The notes below the pieces were generated by a model that worked only from the letters and a program-made list of their open reading frames with translations, was not told the DNA's origin and did not search any database. This document shows positions 1-9,915 of a DNA stretch of 64,000 bases, piece after piece. The position numbers and the translations under genes were made by a program. The stretch's first letter is position 1, and the number at the start of each line of letters is the position of its first letter. Where the stretch lies: positions 1,302,001 through 1,366,000 of the forward strand of contig JAHYIO010000033.1 in NCBI GenBank assembly GCA_020543525.1, in the 5' to 3' direction. The stretch is from Coriolopsis trogii. Taxonomy: Eukaryota > Basidiomycota > Agaricomycetes > Polyporales > Polyporaceae.

Positions 1-756
1 TCAAGACGAAGTTGCATAGGATGCTCAAGTACTCACTTATACCGATAGCACCGCAGCCACCGAAGACACCTATGGCTCGTGCTTGTTCGGTAGGCTCGGG
101 GAAGACGCGAACTAGGAGTGTCAGAGCGGACGGGATGGTCAGGGCAGCGGCTGCAAGTTCATTTTCGTCAGCGGATGAGCCTCGCTTAGCTGAGAGCAGT
201 CACTGGTCCTGCGGGAGATCTCACCGATGCCACCAAGTGCGCGCAGGACGATGATTGGAATCTTGCTTGTCACAAAGCCGGATCCGAGAGAGAGGATGCC
301 AAGCACTCCAATTCCGCCAACGAAAGCATTTTCTGGAGACACATTGAGTATATCCGCTCCACCATATGTTGTATCAGTATAACGTGGACATACTGGGGTC
401 GTAGACATCGCTGATACGCCCGCTCTGTGTTTCGTTCAATCAGCCACGGGCAAACTATCGCTGCAGAAAGAACGAGCCCTCACTATAAGCAAGAAGGATG
501 CGAACGTCAGTTGGAACGCGCTGATGATCCATGTCGACTCGGCCTCCGTCATGTCGAGCGAGCGGACCAAAGACGGTATGGCCGAAAAGAGCGCGGTGTT
601 GTTGCATGCATCGAGGAACTGTGCGAGACAGAAGATGATCAGGAGCACATATCGGCGAGCCTTGGAGTACGTTTGTGGGGTATGGGAATAGACAAGAGTC
701 TGTTCAGAGTCGCCCGTCGAGGCCGTTGGTTCTGCGGAGACCCGTTGGACTGCCAT
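1..756 (-). CDS. MFS transporter, drug:H+ antiporter type (partial, 5' part)
   Basis: N-terminal part of a major facilitator superfamily permease in the plasma or vacuolar membrane; the rest lies beyond the left edge. It starts at ATG 756 and reads leftwards through at least four exons. After a polar tail of about 30 residues comes a first hydrophobic helix (RRYVLLIIFCLAQFLDACNN), then the typical 'W-I-I-S-A-F-Q-L-T-F' second-helix region. Removing an intron beginning GTGAGG joins this to SGRISDVYDP, the loop 2-3 MFS signature (G-R-x-x-D). The next exon has GGIGVLGILSLGSGFVTSKI, and another reads AALTIPSALTLLV followed by EPTEQARAIGVFGG, matching the fungal 14-helix DHA group. All joins keep frame. 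Substrate cannot be told from the sequence; export of drugs or secondary metabolites is the family norm. Confidence 0.85.
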
Positions 757-1560
757 GTCCCTCGCGGCTCAGGCCTTGATGGCGAGCTGGAGACGTATAC
801 TTGTGGGATCACAAACGTCAGGATCTGAGTTGTTTAGGTCCTGATGACATACATAAATATATGTGAGAAGACAACACTCACGACACTGGCAAGGCCTCGT
901 GGGGTATGACACATCACGCTCGAGCGCCGTCCTGTCGTGAAGTCCGCCGTGAGTGGGACGAGTTGTACATAGAATAGCAGCGCATCAAGGTGCCTATAGT
1001 AGCTCGCGGCCGAGTATAAGAGGGATGACGATACTTATGGTAAGTATACGTAGTGACGGACTGGAAGGTGCCTAACGACCTGGGAGTGTTTGACTACTAG
1101 AAAAGGCAAGTGCAAGGAGCTGTTGTCAGCATCCCACGCTTGTGGAGCCCGTCAACTCCATATCCACCTGGCAGGTTCTTACATTGTTGCTGTTCGCTGT
1201 GATCCATAGCAACGTACTGAAACGGATACGTCCTACTACCACCCGAAAACAACGAAGAATCTACTCCACTCACCGATGTCAACGCTGTGATATTGCTTCA
1301 CTTTGACTCAAAGTTGTATGAAATGACAGGTAGGTTCGGCTTCAGCTATACCCGTATAAAACGCATACAGTCGGGTGTGGACGTGGATGCAGTATCTTTC
1401 TCCCAGAAACGCTGCAACAACGACGTAGGTCCGATTGGTATGTTGATCAGTCCTTGACATATTTTTCTACCCATGCATGCTGACGCACAGCTTCATCATC
1501 CAGAAGTGAGACAGGAGATAGCTTATAGCTCGCATAGTGGGCGCGGTTCTACCAATTGGG
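757..1560. other. intergenic region between divergent genes
   Basis: About 800 bases between the MFS gene (-) and the HET-domain gene (+). No reading frame here resembles a known protein. TATA-like stretches occur near 1012 and 1353, but they are too far from either start codon to assign. It probably holds both promoters. Confidence 0.5.
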
Positions 1561-3808
1561 ATGCGCCCTAAGCCCATGTCCGAGTCGGAGGTCACAGGTA
1601 CGCCCATTCCAGCTCTACTCAACCAGGCGCTCACAATGGACTCATATACGCGCAGCCGAACAAACAGTGACCATAGACCACTCTCTTGACCCCTCGCAGT
1701 TACGTTGGGTCCGCAATGAGTTCGTCTACTTTCTCGATATACCATGGACGCAGAGCGTGGGTGGAAGACTGCCTGGTAGCTCTGACGACCCTGCCGCTGG
1801 ACTCTCAGTGCGGGAACTCACCTTTGGGCTCCTGGAGAGCATCATGGAGGTCTCTATCCCCATTGACATCCTTTCTAGGGACAAGATGGACCGACTCGTT
1901 ATTTCCGGGGCCGAACTCTCTCGTCTGCTCGTTCCCTGGGCTCGCGCACATTCCGATCCAAACACGTCCTCTCCCGCCTATGCCAGAGCCGAGCAAGGCG
2001 AACGCGTCAAGCGCGCCCTCATTGCTGCTACCTCCCGCCTAGACCACGCGGTCTACGCATCGCCCGACACACTCACGTGCACCTGCCCGGATGCACTGTC
2101 CAACGTCGTCTGCGCTCTCGCAACGTTCCTTGTCTCCCTTTCGCACTGCGCGAAAGCAATCTGGGGCGAAGACGACGCCTTCCACTTCCTCGAGAGACAC
2201 ACGCGCCTGTACGGAGAGGTTGCTCATGTCCTCCGCTCCAAGCTCGAGAGGACTTGGCACGATCGAGCGGCCGTCGAAATGGAGCGCGTTCTTGCTGCCG
2301 GCATACCGTTCGCTGCGTATACCGTGCACTCGGTTCCGACTAGGAACAACGTCCATAGCGTCGATACGAGCAACTATATGCCACAGCATGTGACGAAAGA
2401 ATGCATCTGCTCGTTCGTCAAGGCCCCAATGGACAGCATCAGCGAGTTACTGACTCAAGGGGAGGTTCCAGTGCTCGTATTCAATGGCCAAGAGCTGCTG
2501 GTGCGACGTGCGTTAGAGGGATCTTACTTGGCCATCTCGCATGTTTGGGCAGATGGCCTAGGCAGCACGACAGAGGATGGCTTACCGCGCTGCCAACTCG
2601 AGCGGTTAGCGGACCTCGCTCGCAAGCTCATACCTGACGGCGCCTTCTGGCAAGATGGCCTTTGCGTCCCCGAGGAGAAGATGTTGCGGCGGCGCGCGAT
2701 AGGGCTCATGGCGCGGACGTACATCGATGCAGACAAAGTGCTGGTGCTCGACAGCGGAGTCCGGTCTCAGTGCGCTTTTTCCACCCCCAAGGAGGAATGT
2801 TTGCTGCGCATCGCGACCTGCGGGTGGATGCAGCGGATCTGGACCCTGCAAGAGGGCATGCTCGCGCGGGAACTCTACTTCGAAGTTTCTGACGGCTTGA
2901 TCGGATGCACTGCCTTCAACGGTGCGCCGTCGCGTCTGGCGTTACATCTCCTCCCACTCCTCCATTATAGGCGCAAAGACGGTTCAGGCACCGACTTCCA
3001 GACACGACTTCCAGAGCTTCCTCGATGTGATATAAACGATGTTGTCGCCCTCCTTCGCTACCGCACCACCAGTCATCCTGCAGACGAGCCAGTAGCAATC
3101 GCAGGCTTGCTTGGGGTGGATGCTGGGAAGCTCGTCCCGTTCAACACCCTCGAGGAGCGTATGAAAGCTCTCCTCACGCATGTTCGCCAGGTCCCTCGCC
3201 ATCTGGCTGTCTTCGGATGGTTTTGCAGCAGACTCCGAGCACCAAACTTCTCATGGGCTCCCGAAAGCTTGACCTCAACTATTTGGCCAGGAGACAAGGA
3301 CGATCCACGCGTCGCTACGTGCACCGAGGAAGGACTCTTCGGAGAATATGGTGTCATATTGTTGCCGGAGACGGAGCTGAGCATCCATTGCGGGGTCTTT
3401 GCGACAGTAGTCGAAGAGGAAGAGGAATACACAGGCGAGGCCGCGCACCAAGGGTGTACGCCACCAGAAACCGCATCCCGGGCCACGTTCAATCTCGTGC
3501 TCTCCAACCACTTCTTCCTCTCTCTTCCAAGGGAGAGCACAGGCACCCTAACTTTCAACGGCCTGCTGATGAACCGGTCGTCTCTCACAGAGTCTATGCA
3601 TGAAGAGGGTGTGGGGGTCGTCCGCTTCTCTGACGTCCGAGGTCCGCGGATGTCCAAGGAGAACGGAGAGCCTATGGTGTGCACATTTGTCGCCGCCGGG
3701 AGCGCGAGGAGAGGCATGCCAGACACGGTGGAGACGACGCGAACGCGAGCGCATTGGCACGCGGTGAACGTCCGGATGCTTGGGTACAAGCTTGTTCAGG
3801 TGATTTGA
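1561..3808 (+). CDS. HET-domain protein (heterokaryon incompatibility type)
   Basis: Predicted 729-residue HET-domain protein. The family works in fungal self/non-self recognition and can trigger cell death when incompatible mycelia fuse; the role here is inferred from the domain only. I place the start at ATG 1561, with a 37-nt first exon, a 58-nt intron (1598-1655, GTACGC to CGCAG) and one long exon 1656-3808. The open frame also extends left of 1656 but has no ATG there, and the intron restores a clean N-terminus. The HET core begins near residue 300: YLAISHVWADGLG, then IPDGAFWQDGLCVPEEK, RAIGLMARTYIDADKVLVLD, and WMQRIWTLQEGML, the usual 'R-x-W-T-x-Q-E' block. The C-terminal half has no domain I recognise and includes an acidic run VVEEEEEY. 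A second HET gene lies at 52.6-54.5 kb but is only distantly similar. Confidence 0.85.
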
Positions 3809-4316
3809 AGGCGGACATTTTTCGTATTGATCACTTCTGGGTACGATGCATTTTCACAATCACTTCCTCAATTCACCGTTGATATGTAAGGAGCTTCAGC
3901 GATTAATGCATGCGAGAACGAAGTCAGCAGCGTCTGAACCGTCGTGACTTTCGAGCCACCGTATGGTCGTCGGAGTAGCGTTATACCGGGAACCTACGAG
4001 GAGTTGTGGGCATCTGGGATCGAGCAACACGGTTCAGAGAAGCCATGCAGTGTATTGAATTGCTATTTTGTAGGCTGCCTAGTAATCCACATACGACTCA
4101 GACACCCTCTCCTGATGCAGCTATTCCTGGTCAAGCTTCGGTGCCAGCCTCGCGACTCTTGGGCGGCAAGGTGACTGCGGGTCTCATGACGGGGGAGCTC
4201 TTCGTCGGATGCAAGTACACCGTGCCATCGTGAATACATTGCTTGAGGTCTGCAATGTCATGTCTAAGTGTTATCGAAGGTCAGACCCCTGCTGAACGGA
4301 CAGACGAAAAAGTGAA
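3809..4316. other. intergenic region between convergent genes
   Basis: About 500 bases between the 3' ends of the HET-domain gene and the F-box gene. Nothing recognisable apart from presumed 3' ends. Confidence 0.5.
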
Positions 4317-6771
4317 TTACTTCTCTTTCAGATGTTGCTTCATGTCATCGCCTTGCCTATTGCAGGCTATGCAGAGAGAACATGCCCACATCCCGCCGAC
4401 GGAATCGAGGGAGAGCACGTGAGCCTCGGCCTCGAGCTCCCGTACACGCACCAACTCCATCTCACTCACAGCCTCCCATTCGGCAGGAGGAACGTGGTTC
4501 CCCCAGTGCGCATGACCAGTGCAATAGTCGTGGTCCATCTGCGGCGCGTACATCGTCTTAATATGAGAATTACGCGAGAGCAAAGGATCCACTCACCGCT
4601 GCCTCCCAAGGGTAAATCATGTCAGGTCTCCCAAGTTCCACACACACCGTGCACCGCAGTCGACCCTTGCAATTACTTAATTCTGCTCCGGTGGCGTGGT
4701 TCGGATCGAGGCCAAGAGCGGTCACGATTTTCGTCATGCGCTCCAACACCTCCCTCTCGTAACATGATGATCCCCCAATAATAATATTTTCAGCTGCCCA
4801 TTTTGCCTGATCTTCGATTGTTGAGTGTCCCTCAAGAAGCCTCTTGGCTAGAGCGCTACGTCGACGGTCGCGAGGGAGACAATCATGGATCAACATGTCT
4901 TCAAAGCGCATGCAAGCAGACCCCCACAGGCAGTCACGGCATTTGAACACCACGATGGCCAGGTCCAACGGATTCCTCGTTTTCTCCGGGATAGTTGCTG
5001 TGAAGCGTTGCAGCGTGCTTACAACCTCTGTAGCTACGGCCGTCTCCCAGTCGGCCGTAATCTTGGGCATCACCTTGAGGAAGTCTGCGGGCGTGAGGAC
5101 CCTAGTGTTGGGCGCGTCGGTGATCATCTTGCACCCTCTCGCGATATGGAGGAAACTGAGACGACGATCCATCGCTGCGTTCCTTGGTACCTGCAGCCCA
5201 TAATGCAGAGATATCGCCTGCTCAAGCACGCCGAGACGGCCGATGACTAAATCGAGCCGCTCTGCGTGCAGCCGCGCAGCCCGGGTCTCCTCGAGCAATT
5301 TCGTCACTTCGCGAACCTGGAGCACCTGGAGCCATTCTGCCAGACCAATGAGCATCAGATGAAGCTTGCCGTCAATTGACACACGCACCGCTTTGTGTGA
5401 GTTTGGTCGACCGCCGAACCACTGGCATTCTCGCTAATCGCTCCAAGCCCGAGCTATTGAGGAAATCCATTTCCTTGTCCCATCCAACATCTCGGAGCTT
5501 CTCGACGATTCTAGGCACATATCCATGCATCAGTCTCGCCTACATGGACAGTGAGGACCGATGACACTAACGCTGCGAGACGCTGTTCTCTCTTGATGTC
5601 GAGCTGGGCGGCCCGATGCTCCTCCTGTTCTGCGAACCACTCTGCATAACGCATTCCCAGCTGGGATGATAGGAATGAGCCAGGGGGATTTGAGGGGATC
5701 AGTGGGGACTCACATATGCACGCGTCTTGAGACTTTTTCTGGCTGTAGCGATCTCCTCCCGAGCCGCGGTTATTTTTGCAATCGGGTCAAGCTTCTTACG
5801 CGCAATGCTCCCCAATGCGTCAACTATCTCGTTCACCTCATCTTGCATAAAGAGAAAATGCGGGGCTTGCGTTTCTGGGACGGGACCATCGCAAAGGCTA
5901 CCTCATCCCTCAGTCCAAATTGTATTCAACGTACGGAGCCTGCACGTAGACTCACGGAAAGGGCCACCAGGCCTTCGGGCTCGCGTACACCCTGCAAATC
6001 TGACTGACATCGCCGCTGAAGGGCTCAAACTTGCCGATGGCCCCCGCGACCAACGCTTGAGCCTCTGGGTGGGTGTATGTCCTGTATGCGTCACTTCGTT
6101 GCAAATTCTCAGATTAGAGGGACGAAAATACGTACACTTTGGACAGACAATCAGAACAGCATCGCACGAACCACGCCGGCTCGTGAACCTTTCGGGCGCT
6201 AGCACCGCAAAACTGTTGCCAGACCCGGAATCGGTTAGGCGTAAATGAACGATACTTCGTGTCACTCACACGACAGTATGGCGCAAATAAAAAGTGCACG
6301 TATGCAGGCACGGTGATGTGCTCTGGTCGCGGTGGGAGGTCATTTGCATTGTCGCATACAGCCCTCCACACCGTTTTCTCGATATTGCGCCTCAAGAGAA
6401 AGTCTCGCATCCCCCGACAGATCCTGACGAGAGCACAGAGCTCGCGTGGATGTAAACACTTGCAAATCTGCAGAGAAGAAGGGACGTAACCAATCGCCAG
6501 TTGTGAGTCGTCGGGGAAGCTGTAACCAGTGGAGGGAACCTGACCTCGATCATAACGTCCACAGGGAATGCCATGACATCGAGCTTCATTTTGCGTCGCC
6601 CGAGGGCTTTACGACCGGTCTTATATGCTACTTTGGGTGCATTGCATGGTTTTGCTCCAGTGTCACCCACAGCGGGGTCTTCGTCTCGAGATGAAGGAGC
6701 ATCCTGGCCGACATTAGTACTAGCGGAAGCCGGCTCAGTCTTCGCCTTCTTTCGGGGTCGCAGCTCCATCA
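4317..6771 (-). CDS. F-box protein with Cys/His-rich C-terminus
   Basis: Multi-exon gene from ATG 6771 to TAA 4317-4319, probably ten or more exons. A basic, low-complexity N-terminus (MMELRPRKKAKTEP) leads to the F-box: KLDVMAFPVDVMIE is spliced to ICKCLHPRELCALVRICRGM, followed by RDFLLRRNIEKTVWRAVCDN. F-box proteins recruit substrates to SCF ubiquitin ligases through Skp1. A later exon has a possible metal site, FCGASARKVHEPAWFVRCCSDC. A long exon (about 4.57-5.39 kb) is mostly helical and contains the pairs CRDC and CTVC. The end, WACSLCIACNRQGDDMKQHLKEK, is another Cys/His cluster. This layout is common in mushroom F-box families with many members. Exon borders between 5.4 and 6.1 kb are approximate. 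The substrate is unknown. Confidence 0.75.
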
Positions 6772-7281
6772 TACTTGTGAGGAAGAGAGGGAGAGAATGA
6801 GTGTGCGTATATGGTTGGTGATGGGCTGTTGAAGTGAAGACAGATCGACGCCTTGGCGCTCGTATGTTCAACGTTTGGCGAACGGGATCACCTACCGGAT
6901 CGGGCGAACAATGAACATCAGTCACGGAGCCTCAAATCACTTGTGCAAGTGTCTTCTGTGCGCAACAGTGAGTGTGTCGCAACTACACGGCAGAGTGACA
7001 CAAACCTCAGATAAACGCATCCCGAGCATCCGACTTTGCGCGGATACCCTGGACGGACGGCCTCTTGGCGATCTCGTTCACAGCCGGAAGTTCACGATTC
7101 ACATTCCGAGCCGGACTCGTAACATGCCTCGCAGGTAAGCAACGCAAAGAACGAATAGTATATACCAAGTACCCAAACAAATCGGGTTGAAGCACGGTGG
7201 CAAACCTCTAGCCCAGTCCATAACACAGCACAAACACAATTGTCGGACACATGCAAGCGAGCCACCCCTCGCGCTGGAAGC
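6772..7281. other. intergenic region, F-box gene to GPI-protein gene
   Basis: About 500 bases holding the F-box promoter and the 3' end of the Kre9/Knh1-like gene. No supported gene. Confidence 0.5.
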
Positions 7282-8321
7282 TCAGGAGAGGAACCCAAAC
7301 ACGGCAGCAGTGAGCGCGACCGCAACGGCCCCAACAGCGAGGTTCGCGCGCGCAGTAACAGCCCCGTTCTCATCTCCGCCATCGGCGCTCTGTGAGGGCG
7401 CCGTCGCAGCCCTAGTGCTCGAGCCCGCCTGGGCAGCATTGGGCTTGCTGAGGCCTGAAAAGGTCGTGGTCGTGACTTGGGATCCCTCTGCCGACGTCGT
7501 CGAGCCCGCACCCGCGCCAGCAGACGTAGTGGACGCTCCAACCGTTACAGACACAGACCCGGACCCGGAGGTAGTTGACCCAGGGGCACCAGCGGAGGTG
7601 GTGGACGCCCCGGCGCCGGAGCCCCCGGGGAGGTAGCTCGGGATCGGTTTCGCCTGGGAGGGGTCCTCGAGCTTACCGACACCCCAGGGGATTTTCTGCC
7701 CGTCCGGTTGTGTGTCGCCCGTGGGCGGGGTCGTGACCCCGTCCGCGGCGGCGATCGTGAAGCGCGTCGTCCAGGTCAGGTTCTGGGGCGCGGCAGGGGA
7801 CGAGAACTGGTAAAAGTAGATCGCGGAGTTGGGGTCCACCTGCCAGGATCGACGGTTAGCATACCGACTTCGTACTCGACATGGGTAGTAACGGCGCACG
7901 CTCACCTTGGGGCATGGGTAGGTGAAGGGACTCGCGGACGCGTCGGTACCGTCAAGAGTCGCGACAGCTGCGGGAAGGTGGAGAAGCGATGTCGGTAACG
8001 CACAGGGCGGCCACGAGGCCCGCATACAGTTAACTCACTGGTGAGGTGCACCATGTTCCAGTTGTCGCCGGACATAAGCTGCACGTTCAGCTCCTTCCAT
8101 GTGCCCGACGGGTCCGGAGTGAAGGAGAACGTGCAGTCGCCGCCCTCCTTGAAGACGTCGCCTGGGCCAGGCGCGCTTGGGATGACTCCGGGGACGACGT
8201 CGGGGTCCGTCGCTGCAAGTACTTTTCCCGTCGTGAGCGACTCGATGTTCTTGGACGGTGCAGAGGGGGCAGAGCCCTGGCCGGCGAGAGCCGCAGCGAA
8301 AAGCTTGTTCCATCCGCGCAT
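7282..8321 (-). CDS. Kre9/Knh1-like Ser/Thr-rich GPI-anchored protein, copy A
   Basis: Predicted 300-residue cell-surface protein with exons 8321-8039, 7967-7906 and 7839-7282, all in phase. The N-terminal domain has APGPGDVFKEGGDCTFSFTP, then GTWKELNVQLMSGDNWNMVH, FTYPCPK, SAIYFYQFSSP and WTTRFTIAAADG, which matches the Kre9/Knh1 domain (Pfam PF10342) of fungal wall proteins linked to beta-1,6-glucan. Next come about 110 residues rich in Ser, Thr, Gly and Ala, probably O-glycosylated, and a hydrophobic C-terminus ending VALTAAVFGFLS, a likely GPI-anchor signal. It is a paralogue of the gene at 12824-13870: the middle exon is 62 nt in both and the intron phases agree. The N-terminus (MRGWNKLFAAALAG...) is a poor signal peptide compared with copy B, so an upstream exon may be missing or the start wrong. 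Confidence 0.8.
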
Positions 8322-8803
8322 CTTGGGCAGTCTGGGCGCGATTGTCAAGTCAGCCAAGCACTTGTTGCGGGCGGAAGCCTTATGATGGACTACCAAATGG
8401 AGATGAACGGGCGGCAACGTACCGATTGAATATGAAGAAGTGTAGTCGTGTTTGAGTCGTTCAAAATCTAGCACAACCGGCGGTCAGGAAAGAGAGGGAA
8501 AAGGGCCTTGACAGAGAGCGGGCTGCCGGGAGTGCGCTGAGACGATGGCGGTCGGGGAGGGGGCAATAAATGGAGATTGATGGATGGGGCTTGTTTTTGA
8601 ATGAACGACGCGCGGTGCCGTACCGCGGCCGCTCACATACCTGCCCCAGCCACCAGGGCATGTTCATCGCCTCGTCGTCGGCGCTGGCCGCACGATCGTC
8701 CAGACTTGGGCATGAGCGTGGCCGCGTGGTGCCTCTGGCGATGGGATTGCTGATGGCGTGTTATGCGGGACAGTCGCGCATAGGGGTCGGGGCAATGCGC
8801 ATA
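8322..8803. other. intergenic region upstream of GPI-protein copy A
   Basis: About 480 bases; the presumed promoter of copy A and the insertion point of the TA-flanked element. No other feature seen. Confidence 0.45.
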
Positions 8804-8850
8804 CTATCGCTCCCCTAGTGTTCGGAGGTGCCCTAGTGTTCGGAGATAAG
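8804..8850 (+). repeat. left terminal and subterminal repeats of the MITE
   Basis: Terminal motif CTATCGCTCCCCTAG at 8804-8818, overlapping the first subterminal CCCTAGTGTTCGGAG copy; a second copy follows with a spacing of about 18 bases. Such iterated subterminal motifs are typical transposase-binding sites. Confidence 0.7.
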
Positions 8851-9290
8851 GGTGTAGCTCGCTCGTTTACGACTTCAGAACGCTAAAATTATATAGAGAT
8901 GTGGGCATAGACATTACCAATGTGTGAAAGAAAGAATGAGATGAAACGGAGGTAAGGTCGTCGCGATCTTGGGCGAAGAGTGCTCCGGAGATGGGTCCCT
9001 CTTGCGTTTGCGACCCTCGCCTGGATTCGAATGGCGGGCGCTTTCATTGAGAATTCACAGAATCATTTCACCAAGTATGAACAGTCCAAGATTATATTTT
9101 CCGAGCCTCTATATACTGTGTATGGGACAGATGTAGAGAGTATGTCCTCGAGGTCCTCAAGCGTGACTTTAGAGAGCGCTAGTTTTGGTTACCCGACATG
9201 TGGCGCCCATCTCCAGAGGGGGACATCAGTCGGAGATCGTAAACGGCACCCTTCGGCAGTGTGACTGATTGTGACACTGCGCGCGGAGAA

Positions 9291-9489
9291 ACCTCCGAAC
9301 ACTAGGGGAGGGCACCTTTTACTTTGTTCAAACACTCAGTTTTTCTTGTACTCTCACCAAACTTTGCAGGCTCGCTGCTTGTACTACGCTTCGCTGATGT
9401 ACCAAATTTCAGCGTTATCGGTGGTGAGGGAGGGAAGATACAGCAGGCTCCTCGGCTAACCTCCGAACTCTAGGCTAGGGGAGCGATAG
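9291..9489 (-). repeat. right terminal and subterminal repeats of the MITE
   Basis: Reverse-complement copies of the left motif: CTCCGAACACTAGGGG near 9293-9308, CTCCGAACTCTAGG near 9461-9474, and the terminal CTAGGGGAGCGATAG at 9475-9489. Confidence 0.7.
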
Positions 9490-9491
9490 TA

Positions 9492-9915
9492 GCTGCAGCA
9501 GGAGACAGAGTCGTCGCCACCAGACGGCGAACGATGTCCGGGAGGCCCAGCAGTCAGGTGACCGTATAGCGAGGACATAGATTCGAGCCGTCCACGTCGC
9601 GGCGCTTGCGTTCACGAACCTCCACGACGTCGCGCGAGTACACAAGCACTTGGCAAATTAATTTAAATGGCGCAAGCAGCGACTCACTGGCCACAGACTA
9701 TAGTCATCATCCGTTCAAGGCCGGGAACTATGAACGCGGCCTCAAGCACTTCAGTATATATACCCGAAGTATCTCCGAGCAGGTTCGTCCATTCCCTCCC
9801 AGCGCAATTCCCTCCCGCTAGCTCTCAGCCGAGGGGAAACCGCCGCTAAAACGTGTCTGCAAAGTGAGCACCCCCACTCCTTTGTCCATTTCACCTTCGC
9901 TGATTTTTGGGCAGG
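9492..9915. other. intergenic region upstream of MFS gene
   Basis: About 420 bases between the transposon and the start codon of the MFS gene. A TATATATA stretch near 9755 is a possible promoter element, about 160 bases before the ATG. Nothing else seen. Confidence 0.45.

Larger units (their letters stand above)
8804..9489. mobile_element. TA-flanked miniature inverted-repeat transposon (MITE-like), 686 bp
   Basis: The two ends are inverted copies of CTATCGCTCCCCTAG, directly flanked by TA on both sides (8802-8803 and 9490-9491), the target-site pattern of Tc1/mariner-type elements. Inside the ends lie further copies of a motif close to CCCTAGTGTTCGGAG: two on the left (about 8812-8827 and 8831-8845) and reverse-complement copies on the right (about 9292-9308 and 9461-9474). 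No frame inside encodes a transposase, so it would depend on one supplied elsewhere. The end repeats are nearly perfect, which suggests a fairly young insertion. It sits between GPI-protein copy A and the MFS gene. Copy number in the genome is unknown; I saw no second copy in this window. Confidence 0.75.

Noticed and set aside
3073..3789. Long minus-strand open frame (238 codons) under the first HET gene
   Set aside because: It is antisense to the well-supported HET coding exon and has no domain; a shadow of GC-biased codon use.
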